From NCBI GenBank assembly GCA_965211775.1, contig OZ242974.1, positions 4,216,001 to 4,280,000 on the forward strand: a DNA stretch of 64,000 nt, read 5' to 3'. Shown in pieces: positions 25,961 through 35,920 of the stretch (its first letter is position 1; each line of letters starts with the position of its first letter). The position numbers and the translations under genes are program-made. Origin of the DNA: Thiodiazotropha sp040506975. Its GTDB lineage: Bacteria; Pseudomonadota; Gammaproteobacteria; Chromatiales; Chromatiaceae. Below the pieces are notes generated by a model. The model was not told the origin of the DNA, ran no database searches, and was given only the letters and a program-made list of their open reading frames with translations.

Positions 25961-26536
25961 TCATTCACTAACCCGCCTCCTATAAACAATCATACCAACA
26001 AATAACAGGCAAACCGCCGCTATCACCGCGGGAAACAGCACGGTCGCCAATGTGTAGTTTTCCAAGGCCATAATCACCAAGCTATTGCGAAACGCAAACA
26101 GAGCAAAGAACCTTAGGTCCTCATCATAGGGATGGGTGAAGGCTTTTCTGATGGTCGGCCCAAACCCAATCACGTCGATGCTGGTCAACAGGATGACTGC
26201 CCAAGTCGGATCCGATGTGAAGTACCAGACAGGTATGGAGGCCATGGCCGTCGTGAAAAAGGCCCGATCCAGATTGGTGATTGTGATATCCGCCTTTTTA
26301 CGATAAGCCAGAAGGGCGATATAGAGCGTGATCAGTCCGGATATGCCGATTGGCCAGGCCCCTGCCCCGCCGCCATCTTCCAACTGCGCCAGAAATACAA
26401 TGAATGTGGTGCTTCCCCAGATCACCCAGGAGAAGACATGGGGCTTTGTCCTTCCCGCCAGGATGGAGCTTATGTAGGAGAAAAAGGCGATAAGGGTTAC
26501 CGCAATCGCCAACCCGCTGATAAATTCTTTAGCCAC
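25961..26536 (-). CDS. Conserved integral membrane protein of unknown function
   Basis: A 191-residue protein with about six helices. FISGLAIAVTLIAFFSYISS and KPHVFSWVIWGSTTFIVFL, with paired helices and polar prolines, are reminiscent of small PQ-loop-like carriers, but no definite motif is visible. GC content returns to normal here, marking the edge of the AT-rich accessory zone. Confidence 0.7.
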   Translation of the reverse strand: MAKEFISGLAIAVTLIAFFSYISSILAGRTKPHVFSWVIWGSTTFIVFLAQLEDGGGAGAWPIGISGLITLYIALLAYRKKADITITNLDRAFFTTAMASIPVWYFTSDPTWAVILLTSIDVIGFGPTIRKAFTHPYDEDLRFFALFAFRNSLVIMALENYTLATVLFPAVIAAVCLLFVGMIVYRRRVSE

Positions 26537-26914
26537 GATCGTCTAAGCCGCGAATGGACGCTAATCACCGCAAATTAACGTATATGTTATTTTCATGCAC
26601 AGAGTGCGGCTTGCAACACCAATATGCAAGCATCTACACCAAGCTATCAATAGAACATCGTTCCCATGCTCCTGCGTGGGAATGTGGATATCGGTAAACC
26701 AGTAGATCACGGTAAGGATTCCCACGGCGGACCGTGGGAACCATTGGAACCCTTTAACCACATCCAATGTGTCTGCATATCAACATGCGTGCATAGGGTG
26801 CGACTTGCCGCAGCAACAAACATGCTTCAGCTGGGACGTAGCGATTTTGATTAACGGTGCGGCGAGCCGCACCCTGCTTGGTATTTGCGTTTATTCGCGT
26901 TCATTTGCGGACTT
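26537..26914. repeat. Mosaic of intergenic palindromic repeats
   Basis: No gene. The stretch holds a degenerate copy (26549-26580) and a good copy (26881-26910) of the TTTGCGTTTATTCGCGTTCA repeat, a hairpin TTCCCATG...CGTGGGAA near 26662-26683, a perfect hairpin TTCCCACGG-CGGA-CCGTGGGAA near 26719-26740, and GGTGCGGC-GA-GCCGCACC at 26856-26873. The last lies just beyond the soxB stop and could help end its transcript. The same repeat types recur at 36.66-36.9 kb. Confidence 0.7.
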
Positions 26915-28690
26915 TTATCCAAGATAGTCTGCGAGACCGGGATTATCCTTCACACCTACCAGTTTCGGTGTATTGATTTTCTTGATCTTCACCGTCTTCT
27001 GATCGCGCAGGTATTTCGCCACCGTATCCCAGATAGGCTCGCCCGGCGCCTTGGAACCCACTGTTGCCCAACCTGAGACGACGTAGTTCTTATCCGCTTC
27101 GATCTTGGTGCCGTCATCCAACGTCATATTTGAGATACGTTTGCCGAAACCGGCGCCAGGCTCACAGACATAATCGAGCCCGCCGACACGCACCATGTCG
27201 CCACCCTGCTGATAGTAGGGGTCTTTGTTGAACAGGTTGTCACTGACATCCTCGAGGATCGCCTTGATGTCGCTGCCCTTCATTTCACGGCGATAGGTCT
27301 CGGGATAGGTGATACAGGTCTGGTCCATGACGTTGTCCATGGTAATGGTCTGACCCGGAAGTACTGTGGTGCCCCAGCGGAAACCAGGAGAAAGGGAAAT
27401 CTGCGCATCATTGACCGTGGTCAGGGCATCGCAGATGACCTGATCGAAGGTGCCGTTGAAGTTACCGCGGCGATAGAGGGTCTCTTCCGTGACCGCCAAC
27501 TGCTCCTCCAGCTTATCCTTGTAGGGTGCGCGCACCTCATCGATGTAGGCCTGCATCGCCTTATCCGCCGGCAGTAGATTGGAGAATACAGGCAACAGGC
27601 GATAGCGGAAATCCCTTACCTTGCCGCCCTTGACATCGAGATCCATGACCCCGAGAAACTTGCCGTTGGAGCCGGCGTTGGTAACCAGGGTCTTGCCGCC
27701 GGCATTCTTCACCACGGTTGGAGCAGGCATGCCGTCATGGGTATGGCCGCCCATGATGACATCGATGCCCGAGACACGGGATGCCATCTTCAGATCCACG
27801 TCCATGCCGTTATGGGAGATCACCACCACCACATCGGGTTTCTCATTCTCGCGAACCGTATCCACCACCCCCTGCATCAGCTCGTCCTGAATACCGAAGG
27901 TCCAGTCGGGGATGAAGCGTTGCGGATTGGCGATAGGGGTATAGGGGAAGGCCTGGCCGATCACCGCCACCCTGGCACCACCGACCTGCTTGATCACGTA
28001 GGGTTTGAAGGCGTTGCCTTCATCCTCATTGAAACCTTCGAAATCAGGAAATTTATAGTCGAACATCGCCTCTTCACGGACCATCACGTTCTGGGCCACA
28101 AAATCGCCCTTGAAGTCCGCGATATTGGAGATCACTTCCTCGTCGAGATAGGTGAATTCCCAATGTCCGGTCATCACATCGACACCGAGCCGGTTACAGG
28201 CCCCGACCATGTCTTTGCCGCGGGTCCAATAGGCGGTGCCTGAACCCTGCCAGGTGTCTCCCCCGTCGAGTAGCAGACTGTTGCCGGAACCCCTGTCGTC
28301 GCGGATCCGCTGTATCAGGGTCTTGAGGTGGGCAAATCCGCCGACCTTGCCGTACTTACCCGCTGCCGCATCGAAATCGAGATAGCTGAAGGCGTGGGCC
28401 TCGATACTGCCGGGTGCGACGCCAAAATGGTCTAGCAGACGCTTGCCTACCAGATGGGGCGCCTTATTGAAGGCGTAGCCGATTCCCAGATTGACATTCG
28501 GTTCGCGAAAGTAGATCGGATTCAACTGGGCATGGGTATCCGTGATATGCAGCAGTGACAGATTGCCGAACTTCGGCACCTCATAGAGATCGGTCGGCAG
28601 CTTTTTGGCCGCAAAAACCGATGCAGGCATCAAACCTGCCGCACCAGCCAAGCCCATCAGGCGAACAAATTCGCGTCTCGAAATACTCAT
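26915..28690 (-). CDS. soxB: Thiosulfohydrolase SoxB
   Basis: Periplasmic dimanganese enzyme that hydrolyses sulfate from SoxY-bound thiosulfate conjugates. The 591-residue protein has a twin-arginine signal (SRREFVRLMG, residues 4-13), the metallophosphatase start LLHITDTHAQLNP with D51/H53, GGDTWQGSG and GHTHDGMP, all metal or substrate residues of SoxB. It is alone: no soxXA, soxYZ or soxCD is adjacent. The divergent spacing from the two-component system upstream (about 315 bp) leaves room for its own promoter. Confidence 0.97.
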   Translation of the reverse strand: MSISRREFVRLMGLAGAAGLMPASVFAAKKLPTDLYEVPKFGNLSLLHITDTHAQLNPIYFREPNVNLGIGYAFNKAPHLVGKRLLDHFGVAPGSIEAHAFSYLDFDAAAGKYGKVGGFAHLKTLIQRIRDDRGSGNSLLLDGGDTWQGSGTAYWTRGKDMVGACNRLGVDVMTGHWEFTYLDEEVISNIADFKGDFVAQNVMVREEAMFDYKFPDFEGFNEDEGNAFKPYVIKQVGGARVAVIGQAFPYTPIANPQRFIPDWTFGIQDELMQGVVDTVRENEKPDVVVVISHNGMDVDLKMASRVSGIDVIMGGHTHDGMPAPTVVKNAGGKTLVTNAGSNGKFLGVMDLDVKGGKVRDFRYRLLPVFSNLLPADKAMQAYIDEVRAPYKDKLEEQLAVTEETLYRRGNFNGTFDQVICDALTTVNDAQISLSPGFRWGTTVLPGQTITMDNVMDQTCITYPETYRREMKGSDIKAILEDVSDNLFNKDPYYQQGGDMVRVGGLDYVCEPGAGFGKRISNMTLDDGTKIEADKNYVVSGWATVGSKAPGEPIWDTVAKYLRDQKTVKIKKINTPKLVGVKDNPGLADYLG

Positions 28691-29006
28691 TTTCTCATCC
28701 TCCAGTTATTGGATACCGGATCATATCAAACCGCCTGACACCTCTCGGCAGGATTCTCAGACTATTTTTTTGGTTGTTTACCGGTGGGTTACCCTGGTGC
28801 CTTGGCCCCGGTAACACAGCATTCCTAAGGTAAAAAAAGTACCAGCTGAATCACCGGAAGGCGCCTGTTTCTTATCAACCTTCCAGCCATCCAGCTGGCC
28901 TATCCCCATCAAGCTGCTCCGGGCGTGGTATGGGGATACTTTATTATGTAACTCTTTGTGGGAGCATTAAAATCCCGACATACGCGAGTGTTGGTTATGG
29001 TTTTCC
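28691..29006. other. Leader region of soxB
   Basis: 316 bp between the response-regulator stop and the soxB start, both on the minus strand. It should hold the soxB promoter and the target of the adjacent regulator, but I see no clear operator repeat or riboswitch. Confidence 0.35.
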
Positions 29007-29621
29007 TTAATCCTTTTCCAGGGTAAGCATCATACGCATCAGATGGGACAGCGAATCGGCCTGCATCTTCTCCATGACCCTGGAACGGTGGGCCTCCACA
29101 GTGGAGAGGGTGATACCGAGCTGTTCGGATATGTTCTTGTTGCGCATGCCGCCGACAACCAGATCGAGGACCTCTCTCTCTCGTGGCGTAAGCTGATCCA
29201 GATGTTCGCGTATCTCCGACAGACGGGAGGCTTCGCCACGCCGCTCCGCATCCTTCTCGATGGCACGATGCACACTGTCGAGCAGAATCTGGTCGCGGAA
29301 GGGTTTCTCGATAAAGTCCACCGCACCGGCCTGTACCGCGCGTACCGCCATCGGCACATCCCCATGCCCGGTGATGATGATCACCGGCGGATGGATGGGA
29401 CGTTCGGCAAGCTTCTCCTGCATATCGAGCCCGCTCATGCCCGGCATGCGGATATCCACAACCAGACACCCCGGCAGAGACTCATCGAACTGCTCGAGAT
29501 AGTCGCCCGCCGAAGGGTAGCAGACAACAGGCAGGCCGACCGATTCGAACAGCAGTTTCAGCGCGCCACGTACCTCCTCGTCATCGTCAACGACGAATAC
29601 TGTCGGCTTTGACTGCTCCAT
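29007..29621 (-). CDS. FixJ/TtrR-type response regulator
   Basis: A 204-residue regulator: receiver domain with phospho-Asp in CLVVDIRMPGMSG and the conserved ITGHGDVPMAVRAVQAGAVDF-type surface and Lys in EKPF, then a LuxR-type helix-turn-helix (LTPREREVLDLVVGGMRNK, SEQLGITLSTVEAHRSRVMEK). Its ATG overlaps the kinase stop codon by one base (TAATG), so the pair is translationally coupled. Position directly upstream of soxB suggests that soxB is its target. Confidence 0.92.
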   Translation of the reverse strand: MEQSKPTVFVVDDDEEVRGALKLLFESVGLPVVCYPSAGDYLEQFDESLPGCLVVDIRMPGMSGLDMQEKLAERPIHPPVIIITGHGDVPMAVRAVQAGAVDFIEKPFRDQILLDSVHRAIEKDAERRGEASRLSEIREHLDQLTPREREVLDLVVGGMRNKNISEQLGITLSTVEAHRSRVMEKMQADSLSHLMRMMLTLEKD

Positions 29622-31783
29622 TAGCTCGCCTCCGCAAATGGCAGGTAGAAGTTAAACTCGGCGCCCTCCTGGAAGGCCGGATTGAGTGAGAGTTTACCAC
29701 CGTGCGCCTCGATGATCCCATAGCTGATGGAAAGACCTAATCCCATCCCCTGCGGCTTTCCTGTAACGAAGGGATCGAACAGGGTATTAGCCAGCTCCGG
29801 ATTTACCCCGGGTCCGTTATCACGAACGACCACCGCGATAGATTTATAACCCTTGTTCTGGGTGCCGATATAGAGCTTTCGCTCACCGCTTCGTTTTTCC
29901 GACAGGGATTCGATGGCATTACGCGCCAGATTCAGGATCACCTGCTCAATCTGTATCGGTTGCAGTGGAATCGAAGGCAGTGATTCTTCCAGATCGAGTT
30001 CCAGTCTTACCGATTCCCTTCTGATATCGGGCCAGATCAACACCGCCACTGCATTCACCAGGTCATTCACATCACCCTCGGTACGCTCCAACGGCTCTTT
30101 GCGGACCAGTCGTCGCAGTTGACGAATGATCTCCCCTGCACGATCAGCCTGAGAGGCAATACGCTCCATCACGTCGACGCAAACATCGACATTCGAGCTA
30201 TCGGACTCGAGGATGCGGATACTCGCCTGTGCGTTGGTCGAGATCGCAGTCAGTGGCTGGTTGAGTTCATGGGCGATGCCCGAAGCCATCTCACCCAGGG
30301 TACTGAGACGTCCCGCCCTGGCCAGCTCAATCTGATGCTGGCGCGCCTCCTCCTCTGCCCGTTTACGCCGTGTGGTATCACGAAACACCACCACGCTCCC
30401 CACTGTTTTGCCGCTATCATCCCAGATCGGCGTACTGCTGTACTCCACCGGAAAACTGTTGCCGTCTTTACGCCAGAAAATATCGTCGGAAACGTAGCGG
30501 GCCCGGTTTTCACGGAATGTCTGGTAGACCGGACACTCCTCCGCCTTGTGGGGTGATCCGTCCGCATGGGTATGATGGAGAATCTCATGCTGATTACGTC
30601 CAATGACATCGACAGCCTTCCAACCGGTTATCCGCTCCGCTGCCCTATTGAAAAAGGTGGAACGGCCATGCAGGTCGACACCGTAAATACCGTCCGCCAC
30701 CGAATCGAGAATCAGTTCGTGCTGCATCTCCAGGCGGTCTTTCGCCTTCTTGATCGCCTGGTTCAGACGCATCACCCAAAAGGTCATGACCACCATGAAC
30801 AGCAGCATCATCAAGCCGCCAAGAAACCCGTACCAATAGCGACTGATGGCATCTGACAAAGTAAACTTGCCGAGATTCTGGTAGGGCGGTAATTTAAGGG
30901 TCATGAAAAGATCATGTACCGGCTGGTAATCCAGCGGGATGGTCCATCCGGCATAGTTACCGGCCAAAGCCGCCGCATGATCATTGGGCATATTCATCAA
31001 CGCGATCGCAACATCCTGCGCCAGGCTGTCGGCGGTGTGCGCAACCTTACTGAATGGCCACTCCGGATAGAGACGTGTACTCAGGGCAAAGGGAAACTCT
31101 TTTACGGTTTGTGGATTGACAATGCGGAACTCATCCAGATTGATCGTGCCTGCTCTGGCCATGCGTTCCAATATATCGGTACGTACGGTGCCGGTATCGA
31201 CTTCACCATTGCGTACCGCCATCACCACCCGGTCGTGAATGCCGCCAAATCGCAGTGCCTTCAAGTCACTATAAGGGTTTATACCTTTCTCCACCATCTC
31301 TCGCATTGCCATCTGAAATCCCCCCAATGAGGTGGCATCCACCGCCATCATTGTGTGGCCACGCAGATCCTCCAGGGTATTGATCTCCGGATGGTCCTGC
31401 CGGGTGAAGATGACCCCGCCGAAAATTTTGTAAGGCACATCGTTGCGCCGGTTATAAAGCGTGGCGATGCGGGAGACGCGATACTTGACTTCAAGATTGA
31501 CATAGATACCAGGGTTGACCAGGACAAAATCGATATTCCCCCCCTCTACGGCGGGATTGACCTCATCGAACTTCAGGGGTTTGATGGTGAATTTGTAGGA
31601 TGGAATGTGGTAGGAAAGAAAGTCAGCGGTAGGTCCCCACATCCTCAAGGTGGCTTGATCGCCACGGTGACTCAACACCCCAATGCGCACCACTTCGGAG
31701 TCTGCCTTCAGCGGTGTGACGCAGAGTGAGAGAAAAATTAAAATAAACAGCAATAATTTGTGGTTATGCTGATGAGTCGCCAT
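29621..31783 (-). CDS. TtrS/ThsS-type sensor histidine kinase with PhnD-like periplasmic domain
   Basis: A 720-residue kinase. Residues 1-27 are a signal anchor; about 28-310 are a PhnD-like periplasmic binding domain (VVRIGVLSHRGDQATLRMWGP, INTLEDLRGHTMMAVDATS), as in tetrathionate sensor TtrS and thiosulfate sensor ThsS; a helix near 312-335 follows; then PAS (about 350-480, SVADGIYGVDLHGR) and a HisKA domain with phospho-His in GEMASGIAHELNQPLTAI and an ATPase domain with NLARNAIES, RDNGPGV and GMGLGLSIS. The ligand is inferred from family and the soxB neighbour to be a sulfur oxyanion. Confidence 0.9.
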   Translation of the reverse strand: MATHQHNHKLLLFILIFLSLCVTPLKADSEVVRIGVLSHRGDQATLRMWGPTADFLSYHIPSYKFTIKPLKFDEVNPAVEGGNIDFVLVNPGIYVNLEVKYRVSRIATLYNRRNDVPYKIFGGVIFTRQDHPEINTLEDLRGHTMMAVDATSLGGFQMAMREMVEKGINPYSDLKALRFGGIHDRVVMAVRNGEVDTGTVRTDILERMARAGTINLDEFRIVNPQTVKEFPFALSTRLYPEWPFSKVAHTADSLAQDVAIALMNMPNDHAAALAGNYAGWTIPLDYQPVHDLFMTLKLPPYQNLGKFTLSDAISRYWYGFLGGLMMLLFMVVMTFWVMRLNQAIKKAKDRLEMQHELILDSVADGIYGVDLHGRSTFFNRAAERITGWKAVDVIGRNQHEILHHTHADGSPHKAEECPVYQTFRENRARYVSDDIFWRKDGNSFPVEYSSTPIWDDSGKTVGSVVVFRDTTRRKRAEEEARQHQIELARAGRLSTLGEMASGIAHELNQPLTAISTNAQASIRILESDSSNVDVCVDVMERIASQADRAGEIIRQLRRLVRKEPLERTEGDVNDLVNAVAVLIWPDIRRESVRLELDLEESLPSIPLQPIQIEQVILNLARNAIESLSEKRSGERKLYIGTQNKGYKSIAVVVRDNGPGVNPELANTLFDPFVTGKPQGMGLGLSISYGIIEAHGGKLSLNPAFQEGAEFNFYLPFAEAS

Positions 31784-31838
31784 TCAGTGAGGGTATGTGA
31801 ATTCCATTTCGCTGACAAGGGATAGATATGATTATGAA

Positions 31839-32675
31839 TCAAATCGCATAGAGGGCGGCAATCTCCTCTTTCCAAAGGGTATCGTCAATGGTCTCCAATA
31901 CCAGCGGTATGTCGTCAAAACGCGGATCGTGCATGATATAACGAAAGACCTCCCATCCGAGCTTACCCAGTCCCAGGCTGTGGTGACGATCGACCCTGGC
32001 ACCCAAGTCGGGTTTGCTGTCGTTGAGATGCATGCCACATAGATATTGAAAACCGACAACATGATCGAACTCGGTAAATGTCTTCTCGCAGGCTGCAATG
32101 GTTCTAAGATCGTAACCAGCCACAAAGGTATGACAGGTATCGAGACAGACTCCGACCCGGCTTTTATCTTCAATTGCATCGATGATCGCCGCCAGGTGTT
32201 CAAAGCGATATCCCAGGGTACTTCCCTGCCCCGCCGTGTTCTCTATCACCGCAGTCACCCCCCGGGTCTGCTCCAGCACCAGGTTGATCGAATCGGCCAC
32301 CCGTTGCAGGCTCTCCTCATCGCTGATCTTCCTCAAAGTTGCGCCGGGATGAAAATTAAGCAACGACAGACCAAGCTGCTCACAACGCTGCATCTCATCC
32401 AGAAAGGCCACTCGCGATTTTTCCAGCCCCTCCGTTTCGGGATGCCCCAGATTGATCAGATAGCTGTCATGGGGTAGTACATGCCTGGGAGAGATACCGG
32501 ATCCATCGAGATTCTCCCTGAAGGCCAGGATCGATTTTTCGCTCAAGGGTTTTGCTCGCCACTGTCGCTGGTTCTTGGTAAACAGGGCAAACGCCTTGGC
32601 ACCTATCTCCTGAGCGTTCAATGGCGCATTCTCAACCCCACCCGATGCACTGACATGGGCACCGACATACTTCAT
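31839..32675 (-). CDS. nfo: Deoxyribonuclease IV (AP endonuclease)
   Basis: Cuts DNA 5' of abasic sites in base-excision repair. The 278-residue protein has the family start MKYVGAHVSASGGVENAP, the zinc-ligand motifs LNFHPGA, AVIENTAGQG, GVCLDTCHTFVAGYD and GMHLNDSK, and PLVLETI near the end. All expected zinc ligands are seen. It lies about 55 bp after the kinase gene on the same strand but is functionally unrelated. Confidence 0.96.
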   Translation of the reverse strand: MKYVGAHVSASGGVENAPLNAQEIGAKAFALFTKNQRQWRAKPLSEKSILAFRENLDGSGISPRHVLPHDSYLINLGHPETEGLEKSRVAFLDEMQRCEQLGLSLLNFHPGATLRKISDEESLQRVADSINLVLEQTRGVTAVIENTAGQGSTLGYRFEHLAAIIDAIEDKSRVGVCLDTCHTFVAGYDLRTIAACEKTFTEFDHVVGFQYLCGMHLNDSKPDLGARVDRHHSLGLGKLGWEVFRYIMHDPRFDDIPLVLETIDDTLWKEEIAALYAI

Positions 32676-32772
32676 ACGGACCTACCTTAATTCTATGAAA
32701 CCGGACAGCATCTTCTACATGAGACGACCCGTTACTACAAGTCGATCTTAATCGGCGATTTGATGCTTGGTT

Positions 32773-33396
32773 TTAAAACTGCTCCGCCAACAACAGTTTC
32801 ATGGCGAGAACACAAAAGATCACTGCGGCCACACGATGCATTATCCGCTGAGCCTTGTCGGATCGCTTGAGCCAGGGACTGATTACCCCCGCCAGTTCTG
32901 CAATCGAGCCAAACACCACCAGTGTAGCGACAATGAATATCATGCCAAAACTGATCATCTGCAACACTATCGGGCCGGATTCAGGCAGAATGAATTGAGG
33001 CAGCAGTGCAAGAAAAAAGAGTGACACTTTGGGGTTGGTTACATTCATGATGATCCCGCGGCGATAGATCAACCAGGGTGTGAGTAACGGTTGATCCTGC
33101 AGCGGAAGACGGCTGTTGGATCGCTGGATAAAACGCCATGCCAGGTAGAACAGATAGGCGGCGCCAACCAGCTTGAGGAGATTGAATGCCACTTCGGATG
33201 TCTGAAACAGGGCCGCGACGCCCAAGGACACCGCTGCGGTATGCACGATCAACCCGGTGGAGAAACCCAGAGTGGCATACCACCCCGTCATTCGACCATG
33301 CAATGCCGAATGGGTCAGTACAAACAGATTGTCAGGCCCGGGTACCAATGCCAGGACCACCGCCGTGACAAACAGTGCGAGCAGGTTTTCTAGCAT
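32773..33396 (-). CDS. LysE/RhtB-family exporter
   Basis: A 207-residue inner-membrane exporter with six helices and the family signature ALVPGPDNLFVL near the N-terminus and IIMNVTNPKVSLFFLALLP in the middle. LysE/RhtB proteins export amino acids or derivatives; substrate is not known. ATG 33396 is preferred over a TTG three codons upstream. Confidence 0.9.
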   Translation of the reverse strand: MLENLLALFVTAVVLALVPGPDNLFVLTHSALHGRMTGWYATLGFSTGLIVHTAAVSLGVAALFQTSEVAFNLLKLVGAAYLFYLAWRFIQRSNSRLPLQDQPLLTPWLIYRRGIIMNVTNPKVSLFFLALLPQFILPESGPIVLQMISFGMIFIVATLVVFGSIAELAGVISPWLKRSDKAQRIMHRVAAVIFCVLAMKLLLAEQF

Positions 33397-33531
33397 GAGA
33401 TGCAATCGCTCTCCTGGCCGCTCATGGTATCGTTGTTAACCCGGCGACCATATAGATTTTCTCAGCCGGTGCATGCTTGGATACAGCTTAGCACGGAGCA
33501 TTTGGAGTGATCCCAAGCCTGTTGATGTGCC

Positions 33532-34770
33532 CTAACGCAACAAAAAAAGGCGTTTCGCCTCAACACCAATATCCGGCAGATTGAAAAATATTCCATCCAC
33601 ACCCTGGTTGAAAAGATGAATTGCTTCTGATTTCAATCCCTCCCTCCATGCGCCATCTCCTGTTTGTGGCGTGTTTGAGTGCTCACACAAAGGAAAGACA
33701 TGCACATGCATACCTCGATTGAGTGCATGTTCAATGTAGGGTGGAACCTTTCCTCGATCAACCGAATCAATATAACCGGTTGTATTTCTGTCCTCACTAT
33801 CGATGTTGTTCATAGACAGAGTCGGCATTAGACTCCCGAGCCATGCAGCTATCCCACTTGCATAGCGGTATTCCATCCAATCGATAGCAGCAGAGGAGGC
33901 GAGGGCTTGATAGTTTAGTTGGGATACAACCGCTGAGATCGAGGAAAGATCACCATAATAGCGCTCGAGGTCGTCCCCCCGATTGTGATGGTAGACAAAA
34001 TCATAGGGTCTGGAAAAGTCGCCCTCCGGAAGTGTCAATTCGCCTTTGATATCGCCAAACAGTTGAATCAACGGCAGCTCCAGATCATACGATGGCATGA
34101 TCCGGTCATGTAACTCGATCAGATTGGCAATTTCAAAGGATTGAATGAATACCCGGTCTTTGGCGGTAAACGCCTCCCGCTGCAACACCTCGATCAAAAT
34201 ACGGGAAATCGATTGGTCTATCGGTGACCCATCCAGATAACCGCCTTCAAAAGCGTAGTAGGTTGGATACTTGGTTTCCGGATAGATACCGATCTTCAAT
34301 CCATGCGCCAGTTCCTCATGCCTGACCAGGGCAATCACCTCCTCGAGGGTGGGTATGCCAAGTTCCGCTTCATTCAACTCCAGCCATTCGCGGCTGTCGG
34401 AGTCACTCCAACGGATACCCAGGGTTTTGATTTCCGAGAGCTCGAAATCTTCACAAAACCACCCCTCTCTTTGCATCCCGTCAACCCGCTTGATGGTGTA
34501 GCGATCTGCAAATTCGGGATGTTGCGCGACATCCGTGGTAAGACTCAATTCATTGTCATGTCGAGCGATGAGCCGATGATCCTTCGTCAGAACCAGGTCG
34601 GGCTCGATAAAATCGACTCCCATCCTGATTGCCAACCGATAGGAAGCCAGGGTATGTTCCGGAAGGTATCCGCATGCACCACGGTGACCGATAACCAGGG
34701 GCCTGTCAGCCGCCACATTCACGTTCCGCTGTGTTGCACGAGTATCGCTATGCTGTGTTGAAAACTTCAT
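33532..34770 (-). CDS. glpQ: Glycerophosphodiester phosphodiesterase
   Basis: Hydrolyses glycerophosphodiesters to glycerol-3-phosphate and an alcohol. The 412-residue protein has the catalytic IGHRGACGYLPEHTLASY, metal residues in FIEPDLVLTKDHRLIARHD and GIYPETKYP. It is longer than E. coli GlpQ and lacks an obvious signal peptide, so location is unclear. IS1595 copy 5 lies 66 bp upstream of its start. Confidence 0.92.
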   Translation of the reverse strand: MKFSTQHSDTRATQRNVNVAADRPLVIGHRGACGYLPEHTLASYRLAIRMGVDFIEPDLVLTKDHRLIARHDNELSLTTDVAQHPEFADRYTIKRVDGMQREGWFCEDFELSEIKTLGIRWSDSDSREWLELNEAELGIPTLEEVIALVRHEELAHGLKIGIYPETKYPTYYAFEGGYLDGSPIDQSISRILIEVLQREAFTAKDRVFIQSFEIANLIELHDRIMPSYDLELPLIQLFGDIKGELTLPEGDFSRPYDFVYHHNRGDDLERYYGDLSSISAVVSQLNYQALASSAAIDWMEYRYASGIAAWLGSLMPTLSMNNIDSEDRNTTGYIDSVDRGKVPPYIEHALNRGMHVHVFPLCEHSNTPQTGDGAWREGLKSEAIHLFNQGVDGIFFNLPDIGVEAKRLFLLR

Positions 34771-34836
34771 CGGCTGACCAGGTTAAAATTGGTTAAACCC
34801 ACACTACCCGTGCGCATCTTTCATGACAATAGGTTA

Positions 34837-35865
34837 CCTGATTACTCATGAGGCTCAGCTATTGAGCCTGTGGTGCAAGCATAATGGAACCTACTGAATA
34901 AAAGAGGATTTCATCATGCCGAGAAATACTATTCAATTTCAAAAAGGTCTTGGTTTGCACGATTTTCTGGAACAATATGGGACCGAGGATCAGTGTCGAC
35001 AGGCATTGTATGATTTGCGCTGGCCGACGGGCTATGTCTGCCCTGAGTGCGGCAACACAACAGGCTGTGAACTCAAAAAGCGTCAGATATATCAATGTCA
35101 CAAGTGCCATCATCAGACTTCCCTGACCGCCGGCAGCATCTTCCATGGCACCAAGCTGCCGCTGAGAACGCGGTTTCTTGCGATCTATCTGTTGACCCAA
35201 CGCAAGAAAAGTATCTCGGCGCTGCAACTTTCCCGCGAAATCGGGGTGAACTACAATACGGCCTGGCGACTCAAGCATAAGTTGATGCAGGTGATGATGG
35301 AACGTGAGCGTGGAAAAAAACTGGCCGGTCGCATCGAATTGGATGATGCTTATCTCGGAGGCGAGCAAGCCGGTAAGCGTGGTCGTGGGTCGCGCAACAA
35401 AATCCCTTTCGTAGCTGCTGTTGAGACGACGCGGGACGGCAGGCCCATGAAAATTCAACTGCGTCGTGTAAGGGGCTTCCGCAAACGTGAAATCGCCCGC
35501 TACGCCCGCTCCTGCTTGATGCCTGGCAGCGAAGTCTTTACCGATGGGCTTTGGTGCTTTAGTGGCGTGACAACCGCTGATTGCCATCATAACCCCATGG
35601 TGACGGGTGGTGGGCGCCAAAGTGTCCAGTATTCGTGCTTCAAATGGGTAAACACGATGTTGGGTAATGTCAAAAACAGTCTGTTGGGTACTTTTCATGC
35701 GATTCGAGATAAACATGTGTCGCGTTATCTTGCTGAGTTCGAATATCGGTTTAACCGCCGTTTCGATTCACCCGCCATGATTGAACGATTGCTTTTTGCC
35801 GCTCTTCGCACTCCACCTATGCCATATCGCCTCTTGAGAATGGCGGAGGTTTAGGGGTAATCAGG
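34837..35865 (+). mobile_element. IS1595-family element, copy 5
   Basis: 1,029 bp between glpQ and cysZ with a perfect 8-bp target duplication ATAGGTTA (34829-34836 and 35866-35873). The start-side end is the TCATGAGG variant. It inserted in an intergenic promoter region rather than a gene. Confidence 0.95.
34916..35854 (+). CDS. IS1595-family transposase, copy 5
   Basis: 312-residue frame with two changes from the other copies: W to R in PLRTRFLAIY and L to S in RFDSPAMIE. These sit in conserved positions and may make this copy inactive, though it has no stop. Confidence 0.93.
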   Translation: MPRNTIQFQKGLGLHDFLEQYGTEDQCRQALYDLRWPTGYVCPECGNTTGCELKKRQIYQCHKCHHQTSLTAGSIFHGTKLPLRTRFLAIYLLTQRKKSISALQLSREIGVNYNTAWRLKHKLMQVMMERERGKKLAGRIELDDAYLGGEQAGKRGRGSRNKIPFVAAVETTRDGRPMKIQLRRVRGFRKREIARYARSCLMPGSEVFTDGLWCFSGVTTADCHHNPMVTGGGRQSVQYSCFKWVNTMLGNVKNSLLGTFHAIRDKHVSRYLAEFEYRFNRRFDSPAMIERLLFAALRTPPMPYRLLRMAEV

Positions 35866-35920
35866 ATAGGTTATATTTCGGAGTTTATATCTATGGATCG
35901 CGAAGTTTAGGATTTCAATC

